Below, piece by piece: positions 7,483-15,181 of a stretch of DNA of 18,076 nucleotides. Positions within the stretch are counted from its first letter, which is position 1; each line of letters starts with the position of its first letter. The notes under the pieces are model-generated. The model was not told the DNA's origin. It did not search any database and was given only the letters and a program-made list of their open reading frames with translations. Origin of the DNA: DATFYI01 sp035315125 (GTDB lineage: Bacteria; Chloroflexota; Anaerolineae; Anaerolineales; Anaerolineaceae); the NCBI GenBank assembly GCA_035315125.1, contig DATFYI010000344.1, forward strand, positions 1-18,076, in the 5' to 3' direction. A program made the translations under genes and the position numbers.

Positions 7483-9879
7483 TTATTCTGGCATGAGATG
7501 TACCACGGTTACTCCGTCACCGCCTTCATTATCAAGGCCATTTTCCCAATGGGTTACATGCGGTATTTGCTGCAAGGCTTCTCGAACTACCTGCCGCAAA
7601 CGACCTGTTCCCTTACCGTGGATAATTCGCACAAAGGGAAGCCCGGCCAGGTAAGCAGACTCGAGATATTGATCCAGCTCCAACAGGGCATCCTCTGCCC
7701 GTTGTCCCCGTAGATCTAATTCAATTCCAGGAGAGGGGTGGAAGGGTGTCTTGGGCGTCGAATCTTCTCTTACAGGCTTCTTTTTGGCAGGTAAAGCTGG
7801 CAAAGGGGCTGGTTCCGATGGCTCATTCAACCGCTGGATGTCTTCTAAGCGGGCGCGCATATGTAAAGCACCGGCCTGCACCTCAGCTTCCTCTTTATCC
7901 AAGGCTGTAATCTGGCCTTCCATTTTCAAGGAGCGCACCCGGATTTTCTCGCCAATTTTAAACGGGCGAACTGGTTCAACCTTTTCCTGCGGACGAACCG
8001 GGATTTCAAGGTCAGCTTGTAGATCTTCCAATTGGCTTTGCAGTGGCTTGACCAGATCCAGTGGTTGACGGGCGTGCAGGAGCCCCCGGCGTACTTCTTC
8101 TAATTCAGCACGCAATGCACTAACCTCTGCTTCAGCTTCTAAACGAGCTTTTTCTAATAAATCCAGGCGTTCACTTTCGATTTTGCTCAGGCGAGCACTC
8201 AACTCGGCGCGTACCCTTTCTGCTTCTCGCTGCTCTCGTTCGGCTGCATCTCTGGCGCGCTGGGCCGCGTTTCGCTGGCGGTGGATTTCATCCAGCAAGT
8301 TATCAGCGTGTAAATCCTGTGGGTTGATGGATCTGCGAGCGTCTTGAATGATCTCTTTATCCAACCCCAGCCGTTCTGCGATTAGCAGCGCATTTGAGCG
8401 CCCCGGTAAACCGATTGTAAGATGATAGGTGGGCTTGAGCGTACGTAAATTGAATTCCATGCTGGCATTTACCGCGCCGGGTGTGGTATGGGCGAACGCT
8501 TTAAGCTCCGGATAATGGGTCGCCACCAGGCAGGTGATACGTTTTTGTATCAAATATGCCAGCATGGCCCGCGCCAGGGCAGCCCCTTCTTGCGGGTCGG
8601 TTCCAGCGCCCAGCTCGTCCAGCAACACCAAACTATTCATTGTGGATTGTTTCATGATCCTGATGATATTGGTAATATGTCCGGAAAATGTAGATAAGGA
8701 TTGTTCGATGGACTGTTCATCGCCTATATCGGCAAAGACATTCTGGAAAATGCTGATGCAGGAACCTGATTGAGCCGGAATGTGCAAGCCTGATTGGGCC
8801 ATTAAGACCAATAGGCCGGCGGTTTTTAGCGTTACTGTTTTTCCGCCAGTATTGGGCCCGGTTATGACCAGCGCAAAGGTCTGTTCATCCAGATCGATAT
8901 CGATCGGCACCACTTTTTCTTGATCTAATAACGGATGGCGGGCCTTGTATAAGAGCATCGTACTGCCAGGATGGCTGTCCCGGGCAGTTTGAAAAGATTG
9001 TAAGACCGGTTCGACCGCATGGATATCTTCTGCGTATTTTGCGCACATAAAGGCCAGATCCAGCTCAGCCAGAGCCGCGATGGTTTGTAAGATTTGTCCG
9101 GCTGATCGCCCAATTTGACCGGATAAGTCAATCAAAATACGGCGTTCCTCGTCCCGCTCGGCCAGTTGAAGCTCATGCCAACGATTATTTAGATCAACCA
9201 CCACCAGCGGTTCGACAAATAAGGTTGCACCAGAGGATGATTGGTCGTGAATAATCGCTCGCAAACGCCCCTTGAAGTCAGCCCGCAACGGCACCACATA
9301 TCTGCCGTTGCGTTGGGTGATGATCGGTTCCTGGAGCATAGGGGTAATTCTGCTGTCATTAATCAATTTATCCAGGCGCGTCATCAGCCGGTCATGCGAA
9401 CTGCGTAGTTCTTTCCGGATCGATGACAGTTTTTCGGAGGCCTGATCGAGCATGTCGCCATGGTCTGAAATGGCCCGGCTGATGGCATCAATCAATCCAA
9501 AAGGTGGCTGGATTGAGGCAGCGATAGCTGATAAGGTGGGATATTCAACGGCATGATGTTCGAAGACTTTCGCCAATTGGCGCGCTGCAATTAATGTATA
9601 TTTGACGTCCAGCAAGGCGGCTGGTTCCAAAACGCCGGCATGATCTGCCAGGTCAACCTGGGATCGGATGTCGCGTGCTCCCCCCACTCCCACCTCAGAT
9701 TGGGTGCTCAACAAGCGGCGTGCTTCGCTGGTGCGGGTCTGACGCTGCAAAGCGAGTTCCAGATCATCGGTTGGGCGGAGGGCTTGAGCTAGCTCAACGG
9801 ATACACTGAATGCCGCATAACTTGCCAGGCGCTCCAGCACTTTCGGGTATTCCAGAGTTTTGATGGTCTTCTCATCCAT
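7483..9879 (-). CDS. mutS2: MutS2 family ATPase/endonuclease with Smr domain
   Basis: MutS2 proteins bind branched DNA and suppress recombination in some bacteria; in Bacillus they also act on collided ribosomes. Numbered from the start used here (798 aa), the N-terminal core and lever run from 1 to about 330. The ATPase has Walker A GPNTGGKT (341-348), STFSGHITNI and Walker B LVLLDELGAGTD (417-428). A long charged coiled coil covers about 525-600, then a KOW-like segment. The C-terminal Smr domain has ELDLRG (720-725) and HGKGTG (754-759), so it is full length. The ATG at 9879 is chosen because it gives the family's usual MDEKTIKTLEYPKVLERLA start; a TTG at 9915 overlapping the upstream stop would add 12 unconserved residues. 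No Shine-Dalgarno is visible at either start. It is downstream of a glycosyltransferase and ends at a strong terminator. Confidence 0.95.
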   Translation of the reverse strand: MDEKTIKTLEYPKVLERLASYAAFSVSVELAQALRPTDDLELALQRQTRTSEARRLLSTQSEVGVGGARDIRSQVDLADHAGVLEPAALLDVKYTLIAARQLAKVFEHHAVEYPTLSAIAASIQPPFGLIDAISRAISDHGDMLDQASEKLSSIRKELRSSHDRLMTRLDKLINDSRITPMLQEPIITQRNGRYVVPLRADFKGRLRAIIHDQSSSGATLFVEPLVVVDLNNRWHELQLAERDEERRILIDLSGQIGRSAGQILQTIAALAELDLAFMCAKYAEDIHAVEPVLQSFQTARDSHPGSTMLLYKARHPLLDQEKVVPIDIDLDEQTFALVITGPNTGGKTVTLKTAGLLVLMAQSGLHIPAQSGSCISIFQNVFADIGDEQSIEQSLSTFSGHITNIIRIMKQSTMNSLVLLDELGAGTDPQEGAALARAMLAYLIQKRITCLVATHYPELKAFAHTTPGAVNASMEFNLRTLKPTYHLTIGLPGRSNALLIAERLGLDKEIIQDARRSINPQDLHADNLLDEIHRQRNAAQRARDAAEREQREAERVRAELSARLSKIESERLDLLEKARLEAEAEVSALRAELEEVRRGLLHARQPLDLVKPLQSQLEDLQADLEIPVRPQEKVEPVRPFKIGEKIRVRSLKMEGQITALDKEEAEVQAGALHMRARLEDIQRLNEPSEPAPLPALPAKKKPVREDSTPKTPFHPSPGIELDLRGQRAEDALLELDQYLESAYLAGLPFVRIIHGKGTGRLRQVVREALQQIPHVTHWENGLDNEGGDGVTVVHLMPE

Positions 9880-9888
9880 AGCGTTGTG

Positions 9889-9901
9889 AATATACCATAA
9901 A
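9889..9901 (-). promoter_or_regulatory. Candidate extended -10 element for mutS2
   Basis: Read on the minus strand, TTTATGGTATATT contains TGG-TATATT, a good extended -10, ending 9 bases before the mutS2 ATG at 9879. No convincing -35 is present. If used, transcription would begin within about 3 bases of the ATG and the mRNA would be leaderless, which fits the missing Shine-Dalgarno. The same 13-mer occurs upstream of the Lgt-like gene. Confidence 0.4.
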
Positions 9902-9911
9902 ATCGGACAAA

Positions 9912-10883
9912 TCAAATATTACCCACATCGGGTTTATTTTTATTGGAATCGCTTTCCATTTTCTTTTGGTTGTATAAAATCTCTTCCAATATTTTCCGAT
10001 TGAAGCCGATCATATCCGCTACCAGGCCGATTAACCAGGTTTGGAAACCGACAATAATCAATACTGCGGCCAGGATCGCTGATTGGACGTGACCCGTTCC
10101 CTGACCCTGAAAGAAAAATACCAAATAACGCAACGCCAGAATGATCCCGGCAATTAAAAAAAGGCTGCCGGCAGCAAAAAACACTCGTAGCGGGCGGTAA
10201 TGGGTGTATGCTCTGATCACCGCTACGCTGGAGTGGATTAGATAATCACCTTGGCTTTGGATTAATCGGGAGGGACGGCCGGAGGGGCGTGTGTGAACCG
10301 GCACGTGTACAACGGTTGCACAGCGCGCCCCAGCCTGGATGAGCGTTTCAAGTGTGTAGGTGTACTCACCAAGCACTACGGTTCTGAGAGCAGCCTCCCG
10401 GTTGAGCACCCGGAAACCGCTGGCCGCATCCGGGATGGGAAATCCGGCCGCCTGCGAGACCACTCTGCTTCCCAAAGATTGCAGCAGTCTTTTTATCGGT
10501 GAGAATTCGGATAGGGTTGCCACCTGTCTGTCGCCAATGACCATTTCAGCTTTCCCATCCAGCACCGGTTGAAGCAAAGCGGGAATTTCTTGTGGGTTAT
10601 ACTGACCATCGGCATCTATATTTAGAATAATGTCTGCACCCAGGTGCAGGCACGCATCCAGCCCAGCTTTATATGCAGCAGCCAATCCGCTATGGCTGGG
10701 CAAACAAATCACATAATCAGCTCCGACTAATTTTGCCACTTCTGCTGAGCCATCCTGGCTGCCATCATCCACCACCAGGACTTCAACCTGATCGATCCCT
10801 GCCAATTGGCGGGGGATTTCTGGCAAAGTCTGTGGCAAGCTACTGGCCTCGTTATAGCAGGGGATCTGGATGATTAATTTCAT
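9912..10883 (-). CDS. Family 2 glycosyltransferase with two C-terminal membrane segments (GtrB/DPM1-like)
   Basis: This is a 323-residue predicted polyprenyl-phosphate sugar transferase anchored in the cytoplasmic membrane. The GT-A domain starts with LIIQIPCYNEASSLPQTL, the nucleotide-binding acidic motif VVDDGSQDGS is at 37-46, and the metal-binding DAD is at 90-92 in NIDADGQY. DAASGFRVLNREAA (152-165) is a conserved acceptor-side block. Two hydrophobic helices, about 233-257 and 267-290, give the usual GtrB-type anchor, followed by a polar tail (KKMESDSNKNKPD). The ATG at 10883 is the natural family start, although no Shine-Dalgarno is seen. mutS2 follows closely, but with a possible promoter of its own. 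Such enzymes make a lipid-linked sugar that a membrane glycosyltransferase (not in this window) then uses. Substrate is unknown. Confidence 0.88.
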   Translation of the reverse strand: MKLIIQIPCYNEASSLPQTLPEIPRQLAGIDQVEVLVVDDGSQDGSAEVAKLVGADYVICLPSHSGLAAAYKAGLDACLHLGADIILNIDADGQYNPQEIPALLQPVLDGKAEMVIGDRQVATLSEFSPIKRLLQSLGSRVVSQAAGFPIPDAASGFRVLNREAALRTVVLGEYTYTLETLIQAGARCATVVHVPVHTRPSGRPSRLIQSQGDYLIHSSVAVIRAYTHYRPLRVFFAAGSLFLIAGIILALRYLVFFFQGQGTGHVQSAILAAVLIIVGFQTWLIGLVADMIGFNRKILEEILYNQKKMESDSNKNKPDVGNI

Positions 10884-10899
10884 TGGAAATGATTAATTA

Positions 10900-10914
10900 A
10901 CCGGCCGGTATAAT
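10900..10914 (+). promoter_or_regulatory. Perfect palindrome ACCGGCCGGT abutting a TATAAT box
   Basis: ACCGGCCGGT (10900-10909) is a perfect 10-base palindrome sharing its last T with TATAAT (10909-10914) on the plus strand. The TATAAT could start a long ABC-F leader, but its -35 is poor. The palindrome also lies in the leader of the divergent glycosyltransferase, so it could be a shared operator. Its GC-rich core stands out in an AT-rich stretch. Confidence 0.3.
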
Positions 10915-10940
10915 TTTCAAAAGTCTTGTTTGTACAATCG

Positions 10941-10946
10941 ATTATA
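10941..10946 (-). promoter_or_regulatory. Candidate -10 box (TATAAT) for the membrane glycosyltransferase
   Basis: A consensus TATAAT is read on the minus strand about 57 bases upstream of the ATG at 10883. No good -35 is visible 16-18 bases further upstream. It is the best leftward promoter candidate in this gap. Confidence 0.35.
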
Positions 10947-10966
10947 GCTCATTGGGAATTCTCACT

Positions 10967-11010
10967 GAGGTGAAAGAGCATTGGAGTATCCGGATAGGCT
11001 TTAACACCTC
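10967..11010 (+). promoter_or_regulatory. Possible leader ORF and anti-Shine-Dalgarno pairing upstream of the ABC-F gene
   Basis: GAGGTG (10967-10972) lies 8 bases before a TTG at 10981 that opens a seven-codon frame, MEYPDRL, ending at TAA 11002-11004. CACCTC follows at once (11005-11010) and is exactly complementary to GAGGTG, so the leader's ribosome site could be hidden by a 6-base stem across the small ORF. This is the layout expected of a translation-sensing leader, which some antibiotic-resistance ABC-F genes have. The stem is short and the ORF tiny, so chance is possible. Confidence 0.25.
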
Positions 11011-11058
11011 CGATCAATTAGATTCTGATGGGCGAGCCGAAGAGCCGATATGGATACG

Positions 11059-11067
11059 TGGTATACT
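11059..11067 (+). promoter_or_regulatory. Candidate extended -10 (TGGTATACT) for the ABC-F gene
   Basis: TGG-TATACT ends 23 bases before the ATG at 11091, implying a leader of roughly 17 bases. A -35 is not evident, as expected for an extended -10. It lies inside the 63 bases gained by starting at 11028, which argues for the shorter protein. Confidence 0.4.
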
Positions 11068-11090
11068 TTTTCGCCAGAGCGGAAATAACC

Positions 11091-12989
11091 ATGGCACTCC
11101 TAACAGCTTTTGAGTTGGCTAAATCTTACGGCCCCACCGATATTTTCAGCCACATCTCATTGAGTATTCCACACCGTGCTCGTATCGGTATGGTAGGGCC
11201 CAACGGCGTCGGTAAAACAACCCTTTTACGTATTTTAATCGGGTTGGAAGAACCATCTGCCGGGGAGATTCAACGGGCCCGCGGTATTAAGATCGGCTAC
11301 CTGCCCCAGGAGACCGTTTTTGAATCGCAAGGGACCCTTTGGCAGGAGTGCCTCAATGCCCTGGGTGATCTAATAGAACGCCAAAAAGAACTCCGCCGGC
11401 TGGAACATTTAATGAGTGATCCACAGCAGGCGGGTAATGTCCTCGAAACATACGGGCGTCTTCAGCATGAGTTCGATCACTTAGGCGGTTATACCTACGA
11501 AAGCCGCATCCGCCAGACACTAACCGGCTTGGGTTTTAGCTCTGCTGATGAGCAGCGTCCTTTGCAGCAGCTTTCTGGCGGGCAGCGTACCCGCGCATTG
11601 CTGGCGCGCCTGCTGCTCTCAAACCCGGATCTGCTTTTATTGGATGAGCCCACCAACCATCTGGATATCAATGCCATTGAATGGTTAGAGGCATACTTGC
11701 ATGATTGGGATGGGGCGGTGGTAATCGTTTCGCATGACCGTTATTTCCTTGACCAGGTAGTAAATTCGATTTGGGAAATGACCCCCACATTGGAAATCTT
11801 TCATGGAAACTACAGCGCTTATTTGCAACAGCGCACTGAGCGGTATGAACGTCGCCTGGAAGAATTTCAAACACAGCAAGCTTTTATCGAAAAAGAAGAA
11901 GAATATATCCGGCGCAACATCGCCGGTCAAAATACTCGCCAGGCGCAGGGTCGCCGTAAGCGGCTGGAGCGCCTGCTTGAAGAAGCTCGCCTGACCCCGC
12001 CCATGGAACAGCGCCGGCTGCATATGCGGCTGGAGCCCGCCAGCCGTTCAGGAGATCTGGTTTTGCGCACTTATAGTTTACAAGTGGGTTATGCTGATGA
12101 AGGCCGGCCTCTTTTTAACGTACCCGACCTGGTTTTGCAACGCAGCGAATGTGCAGCTGTAATCGGCCCAAACGGGGCCGGTAAAACGACTTTTCTAAAA
12201 ACTATCCTTGAACAAATTCCTCCTTTTGCAGGAGAGACACTGTTGGGATCAGGCTTGAAGGTCGGCTATTTTGCCCAGGCTCATGAAGGATTACATGCGG
12301 ACTGGAGCCTGATGGATGAAATCGCCGCTGCGGCGCCCCAAATGCGTCCGTCCGAAATTCGGGATTATCTGGCGCGTTTTTTGTTTACCGGAGAGGAAGT
12401 TTTCAAAGTAGTCAATGTGTTATCCGGTGGGGAGCGCGGTCGACTGGCGCTAGCTTGCCTGGCTCTGCAGGGCGCCAACCTGCTTTTGTTGGATGAGCCG
12501 ACCAATCACCTGGATTTGCCCTCACAGGAGATCCTGCAGGCCATCCTGGCCGATTATGGCGGCACGATTTTGCTGGTTTCGCATGACCGTTACCTGATCG
12601 ATGCCCTGGCTACCCAGATTTGGGAAGTGGTCCCGTCTGAAACCACCCTACGGGTTTTTGAAGGCACTTACAGCGAGTATAAAGCAGATCGTCAGGCTGA
12701 GACAACGCGTTCACAGTCCCAAACCGGTCAGCCAGTTAAGAACAAACCAGAGCCAACGCGTGCCCGCCCAAACCCAACACCCAGTAAGGCCGAGCGGCAA
12801 CGCAAACAGCGCATTCAAGAATTAGAGATGGAAATATCTTCTCTTGAAACAATGCTGGATCAAATTGGCCGCCAGCTTGAGAACCCCCCGACTGAGCAGG
12901 GGAAGGTAGAGCATCTAGGCCAGGAATATTTGAAAATCCAAAATGAGTTGGATCAGCGGATTGAGGAATGGAGCAATTTACAAGCCTGA
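11091..12989 (+). CDS. ABC-F family ATPase (Uup/YdiF-like)
   Basis: This soluble protein of 632 residues has two ABC cassettes and no membrane segments. ABC-F proteins bind the ribosomal E site and act in translation or antibiotic resistance. Cassette 1 has Walker A GPNGVGKT (36-43), signature LSGGQ (161-165) and Walker B LLLLDEPTNHLD (181-192). Cassette 2 has GPNGAGKT (359-366), LSGGE (444-448) and LLLLDEPTNHLD (464-475). The charged linker, about 240-320, is the P-site-tRNA-interacting region of the family. A Pro/Gln-rich hinge leads to a C-terminal coiled coil (about 565-632), as in Uup and YdiF. The ATG at 11091 gives the family's MALLTAFELAKSYG start; an ATG at 11028 would add 21 residues across a likely promoter. 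It is convergent with the MFS gene, 21 bases apart, and I see no convincing terminator there. Subfamily and any resistance role are not determined. Confidence 0.93.
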   Translation: MALLTAFELAKSYGPTDIFSHISLSIPHRARIGMVGPNGVGKTTLLRILIGLEEPSAGEIQRARGIKIGYLPQETVFESQGTLWQECLNALGDLIERQKELRRLEHLMSDPQQAGNVLETYGRLQHEFDHLGGYTYESRIRQTLTGLGFSSADEQRPLQQLSGGQRTRALLARLLLSNPDLLLLDEPTNHLDINAIEWLEAYLHDWDGAVVIVSHDRYFLDQVVNSIWEMTPTLEIFHGNYSAYLQQRTERYERRLEEFQTQQAFIEKEEEYIRRNIAGQNTRQAQGRRKRLERLLEEARLTPPMEQRRLHMRLEPASRSGDLVLRTYSLQVGYADEGRPLFNVPDLVLQRSECAAVIGPNGAGKTTFLKTILEQIPPFAGETLLGSGLKVGYFAQAHEGLHADWSLMDEIAAAAPQMRPSEIRDYLARFLFTGEEVFKVVNVLSGGERGRLALACLALQGANLLLLDEPTNHLDLPSQEILQAILADYGGTILLVSHDRYLIDALATQIWEVVPSETTLRVFEGTYSEYKADRQAETTRSQSQTGQPVKNKPEPTRARPNPTPSKAERQRKQRIQELEMEISSLETMLDQIGRQLENPPTEQGKVEHLGQEYLKIQNELDQRIEEWSNLQA

Positions 12990-13010
12990 GGTCAGCACTG
13001 CTTATATGTT

Positions 13011-14288
13011 CTAGGCTGCTGCTGGATTCTTGGAACCGGCGAGAATTGGCTCATCACCGTTATACTTGCGCAGCTCAGGCCAGCGCAAAGCTACCAAAGC
13101 CACTGCAATAACACAGCCGATGCCGCCACTGATGATCGCAATTGGGGTGCCAAAGGCTTGCGCTACCAGCCCGGATTCTATCTCGCCTAATTGAGGGCCA
13201 CCTGAGAAAAAGATCTGGACAACGCCGGTCATGCGGCCGCGGATATAATCGGGCGTTTGAAGCTGGCGGATGGTATTGCGTAATATTGTGCTCACTGCAT
13301 CTGCTGCTCCTACCCCGGCTAAGGCCAGCATGGTCAGCCAGAAGACCCGTGAAATGCCGAACAGCACAGTTGCAATCCCAAAGAGAGTCACGGCAGCAAA
13401 CAATAAGGTGCCTTGCCGGCGGATCTTCGCCCGTTGCGATAGAATGAAATCTGCAATAACACCTCCAATGGATTGGGATGCCGACAACCAGCCGTATTGA
13501 ATAGCGCCCACATTCAGAATATCCCGGGCGACAAATGGCAAAAGGGTGTTGGCAGAAGAGAAAAAGGTGGCCCAGAAATCCAGCACCATACTGGAGAGGA
13601 TGATAGGTTTGCTGAGGATGTATTGAATTCCTTCTTTTATGGAACCTAATGTCCCAGAGCCCGTCACCTGTGCATCAGACTTGATCTGTTGAGGGATGGG
13701 TCCCATCAAGAACAAAGCTAACAGCACCGCCAGGAATGAGACTGCATTCAATATATAAACTTCATACTGGCCAAAATAACTGATTACCAATCCACTCAAA
13801 CCGGGACCGACCACTGCTCCGAGGTCCTGGGCAATCGAATTCATACTGAAAGCGCTGGATAGATCCTCGGGTCGTGTGATTAAATTGGGTACCAGAGATT
13901 GGCGGGCTGGCAGATCGAATGCGCCAGCTACGGCCTGGATACCTGTCAATAAGTAGATATGCCAGATCTGGATGTGGCCCCACAAGGTCAGCAGGCCTAA
14001 TGCCAATGCCTCTAACATCATGGTCGTCTGGGTGACAATAATGAGGCTACGGCGGTTATAGCGGTCGGCTGCTACACCTGCCAGCAAAGAAAAAATCAAA
14101 ACAGGCACAACTCGAACGAGACCGATCCCGCTGACAGCGATGGGTTGATCGCTCAATGTTCGAATGTGCCAGAACAAAGCCCATAATTGCATTTGAGAGC
14201 CGGTTACAGAGATCAATAACCCGCCCCACAGCAAGGCATAACGCCGGTGATGTAGGGCGGGTGGTATTTTGATGAAGCCTTTTTTCAA
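13011..14288 (-). CDS. MFS transporter, MFS_3/EntS-like exporter
   Basis: This is a predicted inner-membrane proton-coupled exporter with roughly 12 hydrophobic helices (425 residues from the start used). RRYALLWGGLLISVTGSQMQ is the typical first helix of the MFS_3 group. AGVAADRYNRRSLIIV is the loop 2-3 signature, and DYIRGRMTGVVQIFFSGGPQLGEI is the corresponding segment of the C-terminal half. Start choice: TTG at 14288 begins 4 bases after the nadE stop, with GGGGA upstream, and gives a sensible KKGFIKIPPALHHRRY start. A TTG at 14333 would overlap nadE by 41 bases and add 15 residues unlike the family. It is the last gene of the minus-strand run, close-coupled to nadE. The substrate is unknown; relatives export siderophores, drugs or metabolites. 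Confidence 0.85.
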   Translation of the reverse strand: MKKGFIKIPPALHHRRYALLWGGLLISVTGSQMQLWALFWHIRTLSDQPIAVSGIGLVRVVPVLIFSLLAGVAADRYNRRSLIIVTQTTMMLEALALGLLTLWGHIQIWHIYLLTGIQAVAGAFDLPARQSLVPNLITRPEDLSSAFSMNSIAQDLGAVVGPGLSGLVISYFGQYEVYILNAVSFLAVLLALFLMGPIPQQIKSDAQVTGSGTLGSIKEGIQYILSKPIILSSMVLDFWATFFSSANTLLPFVARDILNVGAIQYGWLSASQSIGGVIADFILSQRAKIRRQGTLLFAAVTLFGIATVLFGISRVFWLTMLALAGVGAADAVSTILRNTIRQLQTPDYIRGRMTGVVQIFFSGGPQLGEIESGLVAQAFGTPIAIISGGIGCVIAVALVALRWPELRKYNGDEPILAGSKNPAAA

Positions 14289-14292
14289 TAAT

Positions 14293-15114
14293 TCATGTTC
14301 CCCAATCTCTAAGATATAAGAAATCGTAACCAACCGTCCGGTTGCTCAATTTGGCAATGGGCGGCATGACCCGTTTGAACTGATTTCGCCGCATACGCTC
14401 TACGACTGCACGCACAAAAGTTTCTGAAAAACCAGCTTCAACGCACTGTGCTGGCGTATAACGCTGATCTACCAGCAGGTATAACAATTTATCGACCTCA
14501 GCATAGCTATACCCCAGTTCACCCTCGTCCGTTTGGCCGATCCATAAGTCTGCTGTAGGCGGTTTTTCTTGAATTGGTTGTGGTACACCCATTATTTTTG
14601 ATAACTGCCGGATCTGAGTTTTATACAGGTCACCGATTGGGTTAATGGCACAGGCAGAATCACCGAATAAGGTGGTGTATCCCAGTAAAATCTCAGTCTT
14701 GTTTCCGGTGCCGACCACCAAACCGTGAAAATCGGCAGATTGGTCGTACAGGATGATCATGCGCATGCGCGCCATGATGTTGCCCTGCCGGTTATGGTCC
14801 ATTTCTGGAAAGCAGGCTATGAGTGAATCAGCCATCTCGGTGATCGGGATCGTTTTGGATTGGACCCCGGTTGCATCGATTACCATTTGGGCATGTGAAA
14901 GCGAATCGTTTGAACTGGTTTTATAAGGCATGCGCACAGCCAGCACGTTATTTGGACCGAGTGCCTCAGCTGCCAGGTAACAGGACAGGGCAGAATCGAT
15001 CCCACCTGAAAGCCCAATCACCGCCCGAGAAAAACCCATCCGGTTAATCTCACTGCGGATGAAGCCGGTTAATATCTGGCGCGCAACATCAGTGTTAATT
15101 GTCAGGTCAGGCAT
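14293..15114 (-). CDS. nadE: NAD+ synthetase, stand-alone synthetase domain
   Basis: This catalyses the last step of NAD synthesis: NaAD + ATP + NH3 to NAD+ + AMP + PPi. The protein has 273 residues, the size of ammonia-type NadE and not of the ~550-700-residue glutamine-dependent fusion. The PP-loop SGGIDSAL starts at residue 36; GTGNKTE (135-141), LGYTTLFGD and TADLWIGQTDEGELGYSY are the conserved NaAD/ATP-binding blocks. GAGGG lies about 5 bases before the ATG at 15114. Upstream by 67 bases is a nitrilase-type glutaminase that could supply the ammonia. The next gene (MFS) begins 4 bases after the stop, so the genes are probably co-transcribed. The assignment is very secure; the ammonia source is inferred from context. 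Confidence 0.96.
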   Translation of the reverse strand: MPDLTINTDVARQILTGFIRSEINRMGFSRAVIGLSGGIDSALSCYLAAEALGPNNVLAVRMPYKTSSNDSLSHAQMVIDATGVQSKTIPITEMADSLIACFPEMDHNRQGNIMARMRMIILYDQSADFHGLVVGTGNKTEILLGYTTLFGDSACAINPIGDLYKTQIRQLSKIMGVPQPIQEKPPTADLWIGQTDEGELGYSYAEVDKLLYLLVDQRYTPAQCVEAGFSETFVRAVVERMRRNQFKRVMPPIAKLSNRTVGYDFLYLRDWGT

Positions 15115-15181
15115 ACATCCCTCTATCTGTCCAGGTCGCTCGTATTATTTTGGAGTGACAAATTTAGCCGCCAAAAGATTC

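Noticed and set aside
11028..11090. ATG at 11028 as the ABC-F start, adding 21 residues
   Set aside because: The added residues are unlike ABC-F proteins, there is no ribosome site before it, and a likely -10 lies inside the extension.
12984..13016. AGCCT/AGGCT inverted repeat between the ABC-F and MFS stops, a possible terminator
   Set aside because: The stem is five base pairs with a loop of about 20 bases and no T-run on either strand, too weak to call.
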